From Conidiobolus incongruus B7586 (taxonomy: Eukaryota; Entomophthoromycota; Entomophthoromycetes; Entomophthorales; Conidiobolaceae), in assembly GCA_000697335.1 (NCBI GenBank), contig JNEM01015120.1:1-12722 (forward strand): a stretch of DNA of 12,722 nucleotides, written 5' to 3'. Positions within the stretch are counted from its first letter, which is position 1. Each line of letters starts with the position of its first letter. The translations under genes were made by a program, and so were the position numbers. The notes under the pieces were generated by a model. That model saw nothing but the letters and a program-made list of their open reading frames with translations, searched no databases and had not been told where the DNA came from. Shown here one piece after another: positions 9,396-12,722 of the stretch.

Positions 9396-10428
9396 AAATT
9401 TGATATTGAATATCAATTTATCATATTATTAAAAAATTATATGATATATAAAAAAGTCAATCAAACAAACCAGCTACAAAAAATTGTTCTAATCAATTTT
9501 TAGTTTGATAATATTAATATATAGAACATTTAAAACCAAATCTTTTTTTATTAAAATAAGGCTATTGATAATTTTTATGTTAATCATTGAATTAACTGGA
9601 TTATTTTAATGTTATTAACTTTTGATATAAAGTTAACAATTGATTAAAAGTATAAAATATAATTAACTGTTATAGCTAATATATATTATAGCCAAGAAGA
9701 AAAATATTATACTAAAAGTATAGATATTTTACAAATGATATCATATATATACTATACTAAATCTTCATATTTAATTTTATTTTAACATGAAATTAAAGGT
9801 TTTTCAACAAATTAAACGTGACAACGTGATAATTCATCGAAAATAGACTAAATTCATGAAACTATATAAAATTTCAACTTAATAAAATTTTCTCAAATCT
9901 CATCAACATTACTATCCTTCAAATTATGTTTTTCAAGTCTAATTTTCTACTAAATTTAAAGTTTGTCCAATTTGAGATATTAATCACAAGTTATTGAATT
10001 TAAATGCTAAATTTTTAGTGTTTAACTGGATTCTTGTGGATTTTTTTTGAATATTTTTCTATTATTTGAAATAGAAAATAGAAATTAAATTAATATTATG
10101 GATTTTTATATAGATTATATAGATTAATATAGTAATAATAAATTATATTTAACCAATTATAATGTACTATAACTGGTTTGATCAATTATTTTAAAACTAG
10201 ATCATTAAATTATCATAGGAATTCGATTTAAATCAAACCTTATCATAAGCTTAATCAATTGAAGGTTAAAAATGAATAAATAAAGATAAATGTACAATAT
10301 AATATAATATACATTAAGTAAGCTCTATAATATAGATTCATAACAATCATTAACATAAGAATGTCCAATTTGTATTCGGGATATTAACAACCATTATTTA
10401 GATTTAAAGTTCCATTAAATTGAAAGCT

Positions 10429-10448
10429 TGGGGTAATAGGTGGGGTAA
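10429..10448 (+). promoter_or_regulatory. Paired TGGGGTAA sites upstream of six-cysteine copy B
   Basis: TGGGGTAA occurs at 10429-10436 and again at 10441-10448, 12 bp apart, about 135-150 bp before the ATG at 10581. G-runs are rare in this spacer, so a direct repeat here is suggestive of a zinc-finger-type activator site. I find no copy in front of the divergent paralogue. Confidence 0.3.
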
Positions 10449-10580
10449 AGTTATATTTTAAATCAAATTTCATTGTCCAGTATTTAAATAAATTGAATAC
10501 CTCATGTTGGCTTTTAATGTTCATTTTTTAGATTTTATTTTCAATATTAATTATTTCTTTTTAATTTAATCCGAAGTACA

Positions 10581-11252
10581 ATGAAATTGTCTACGTTCTT
10601 CACTTGTTTATTGCCTATCTCATTCGCTTTAGCTGCTAAATCCAGTTCAAGTAGTGGTACTGAAAAGGCGGATTTGGCTAAATCGGATGTGTCGCAACTC
10701 GAAGGTGTCTGGGCTGTCACCTATACTTACAATACTTCTTCAAGTCCTGAAGTCGTAAGACAGTGCTCATCTCAAGGTGGTATTGAATGGACGATCAAGG
10801 GTACATCATGGACAGTTAACTTCAAGGATGCTAACCCTCCCAAGGATCTCGTCTACGAGTCCAATGGTCGTTGGACCATTAAACAAGTCACACAGGGAGG
10901 TGATACATGGATGAATGTGAAGCTTAATCTTCTCCAAAAGAATATTAACAACATCGAACCTTGCTTGGGTTTCCAAAGAGATGGTAATACCTTGTATATT
11001 AATCACAACTGGAAGGATGTTAAGCAATGTCCTACAACCTTCTACCCTCCCAACGATTACTGTAGAAATGACACAGCATATATGGTCGCAGTCTGTAAAT
11101 CGGGAGCTTGTACAAAATCTTATTCGGATGCAGCAGTTGAAGGGTCTTCATCATCAAGCAATGCATTCTCTATCAACAATATCCCAATTAACCGCACATT
11201 CTTGATGGTGGTCACCTTAATTCCAGTAGGATTAGTTTCTTATTTCATGTAG
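10581..11252 (+). CDS. Secreted six-cysteine protein, probably GPI-anchored (copy B)
   Basis: 223 residues, no intron. The ATG context (TACAATG) has A at -3, and the frame ends in TAG. A signal peptide at about 1-18 (KLSTFFTCLLPISFALA) is followed by a Ser-rich linker and VSQLEGVW at 37-44. The core has six cysteines at 62, 128, 150, 161, 172 and 177 and possible N-glycosylation at Asn51, Asn163 and Asn204. A Ser run at about 189-193 and the hydrophobic tail (about 206-222) look like a GPI-attachment signal, so the protein probably sits on the plasma membrane or in the cell wall. It is homologous to the 8351-8974 protein; shared blocks include SWxxxx, KDLV, SNG, the CP-x-x-F segment and C-x-SG-x-C near the end. 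More C-ending codons than its neighbours suggest stronger expression (inference). I do not recognise the family. Confidence 0.9.
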   Translation: MKLSTFFTCLLPISFALAAKSSSSSGTEKADLAKSDVSQLEGVWAVTYTYNTSSSPEVVRQCSSQGGIEWTIKGTSWTVNFKDANPPKDLVYESNGRWTIKQVTQGGDTWMNVKLNLLQKNINNIEPCLGFQRDGNTLYINHNWKDVKQCPTTFYPPNDYCRNDTAYMVAVCKSGACTKSYSDAAVEGSSSSSNAFSINNIPINRTFLMVVTLIPVGLVSYFM

Positions 11253-12722
11253 TACAAACATATATAATATTACAAGCATCGCATTTTCTACCCATGCATA
11301 ATAACAATAATAATTTCATCAACTGAATCCAATTACAATGTTATCATAAGTAATAGTTAAAGAAATCTAAGAAAAAATTAAATCGCCAGTTCTCTTTACT
11401 CATTCAAGTTCAAAATTCCCTCCATATTCTAACGTATATACTTAATAATTTTATTAATTGTTTTTTAGATTTCTAATAATTATTACTTATGTTATTTCCC
11501 TCTCCCTATATATTGTAATTGATTTAAATACTCTTTGAATAAAATTTTGATTATTTATCTATAATAATTCTTTTAATTTTGATTGATATTATTCAATTAA
11601 AAAAAATATAATGTTGATGATATCACTAACACAACAATAATATACCAAAAAGTAATGAATACTGATTGAACATTTGGATGATCCCAATATGATTCAATGT
11701 TGATGTTTGTGTAAATCTTTTAGTTACAAATCTTTATAAGTGCTCAAGCTTTTTAACTTCAAATGGGATCACTATTGACGATCATCAGTTATTTAAATAT
11801 TCCAATATACTAACAAATTATTGGATTAAAATAATGCTTTAATAACTATTATTAATACTTGTATTTAAACAATGTTAGTATATTAGTTATAATCGTGATA
11901 TCTTGCTTTTAGTAATTAAAATTCAGCAAAAAAAGTATTGTTAATAAATATTAATTATATGATAAAAATTTAATATTTACAGAATAAAACTTTCAAATAT
12001 GGTAATTTATCACTACCAATTCTGATAAAAGTGAAAGGTTATTATTAAAATTTTAATATTAAAGCCTTTTTCTAATTTTTATAATATATAATATTATTAC
12101 TTTAATTAAATATTTACTACTAAAATATTGAGTGAGATAATAAAATTCAATAGTAATTTTTTATTATTTCAATTTTCTTCAATTATTTAAATTTTATTAA
12201 AAATTTCTATATCATAATAAAACAAATAATTATTTATCATTTTGAAATAGTTTAACATAAAAATCTTTAAAAAGGAATTAATTCATTATATTTTTTTTAA
12301 TTGCAATATCATTTTCAAAATTTCATATATTACTTTATAATTTAAATAATGAGAATTTTTTATGATTGAAAAAATTAAGCAATTTAATACATAAAATATA
12401 TATATATATATATAATATAAAATTAATACTTTTTTATTTCTAATAACTTTCTGCTATACTTTTGGTAAAGTTTTAACATTTAAAAAATAGTTTTTTTATT
12501 AAAAACTAAGATTTGATGTTTTATAAACTAATTGAATTTTCCTGTAGAAATTTTTTTTCTTATAAGCTAGTTTTTTAATTATATTAAAACAATTATGATT
12601 ATATAAGTTATAATCTAAAAAATATACTAGATATAGTAGTTTTTTTAATTAAAAATAATTAGAAAGTTTTTTATAACTTTATATATTTTATAATTATTAT
12701 ATAAAATAATAAGTCTTTTTAA
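11253..12722. other. AT-rich 3' flank, no gene seen
   Basis: From the end of the plus-strand six-cysteine gene to the window edge I find no coding frame, RNA gene or transposon terminus. An AATAAA at about 11538 is too far from the stop to be a convincing poly(A) signal. From about 11890 onward the sequence becomes nearly pure A/T, like 1545-2215, and contains an AT repeat at 12396-12414. Confidence 0.5.
12396..12414. repeat. (AT)n microsatellite
   Basis: About nine AT units within an AT-rich flank. Confidence 0.9.

Larger units (their letters stand above)
8975..10580. other. Divergent intergenic region between the two six-cysteine genes
   Basis: 1.6 kb between two genes that face away from each other, so it holds both promoters. 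Apart from the candidate sites listed separately and the AT repeat at 9369-9392, it is low-complexity A/T without a supported gene. Confidence 0.5.

Noticed and set aside
11675-11800. Short inverted match GATCCCA / TGGGATC downstream of the plus-strand six-cysteine gene
   Set aside because: Only seven bases with a loop of about 80; no extended pairing or flanking duplication indicates a terminator or a transposon.
1-12722. LTR or other retroelements, CRISPR arrays, rRNA and tRNA genes
   Set aside because: No long direct terminal repeats, reverse transcriptase motifs, spaced repeat arrays or RNA-gene signatures were seen on reading either strand.

Overview
The window comes from a very AT-rich eukaryotic genome that I read as fungal, probably an early-diverging lineage. 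The reasons are a fungal-style Lam/Ltc sterol-transfer gene with six short introns (49-73 bp), GPI-anchored secreted proteins, long AT-rich spacers and a Tc1-type transposon. The exact taxon cannot be fixed from this stretch. Host genes end in TAA, TAG and TGA, so the standard genetic code applies.

Layout from left to right. At 106-1404 lies a Tc1-clade DNA transposon relic (DD34E type, about 1.3 kb) with roughly 80-bp terminal inverted repeats. Its 338-codon transposase frame has no frameshift but about 18 nonsense codons, nearly all explicable as CpA->TpA changes on one strand or the other. This resembles repeat-induced point mutation. An extremely AT-rich spacer follows. At 2679-3347 is a decayed p24 (emp24/gp25L, GOLD-domain) cargo-receptor gene, recognisable from signal peptide to transmembrane segment. 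At 3749-6551 (minus strand) is an apparently intact seven-exon gene for an 816-residue GRAM + VASt + transmembrane protein of the Lam/Ltc/GRAMD1 (Aster) sterol-transfer family. One of its introns needs a GC-AG splice pair. The right half carries two divergent paralogues, 8351-8974 (minus) and 10581-11252 (plus). Both encode secreted, probably GPI-anchored proteins with a six-cysteine core whose spacing is almost identical in the two copies; I do not recognise the family.

The genes do not form an obvious pathway. The sterol-transfer protein and the p24 relic both belong to endomembrane biology, and the two six-cysteine proteins would use the secretory and GPI route, but this may be coincidence. 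The most novel items are the six-cysteine GPI family and the RIP-like decay of the transposon.
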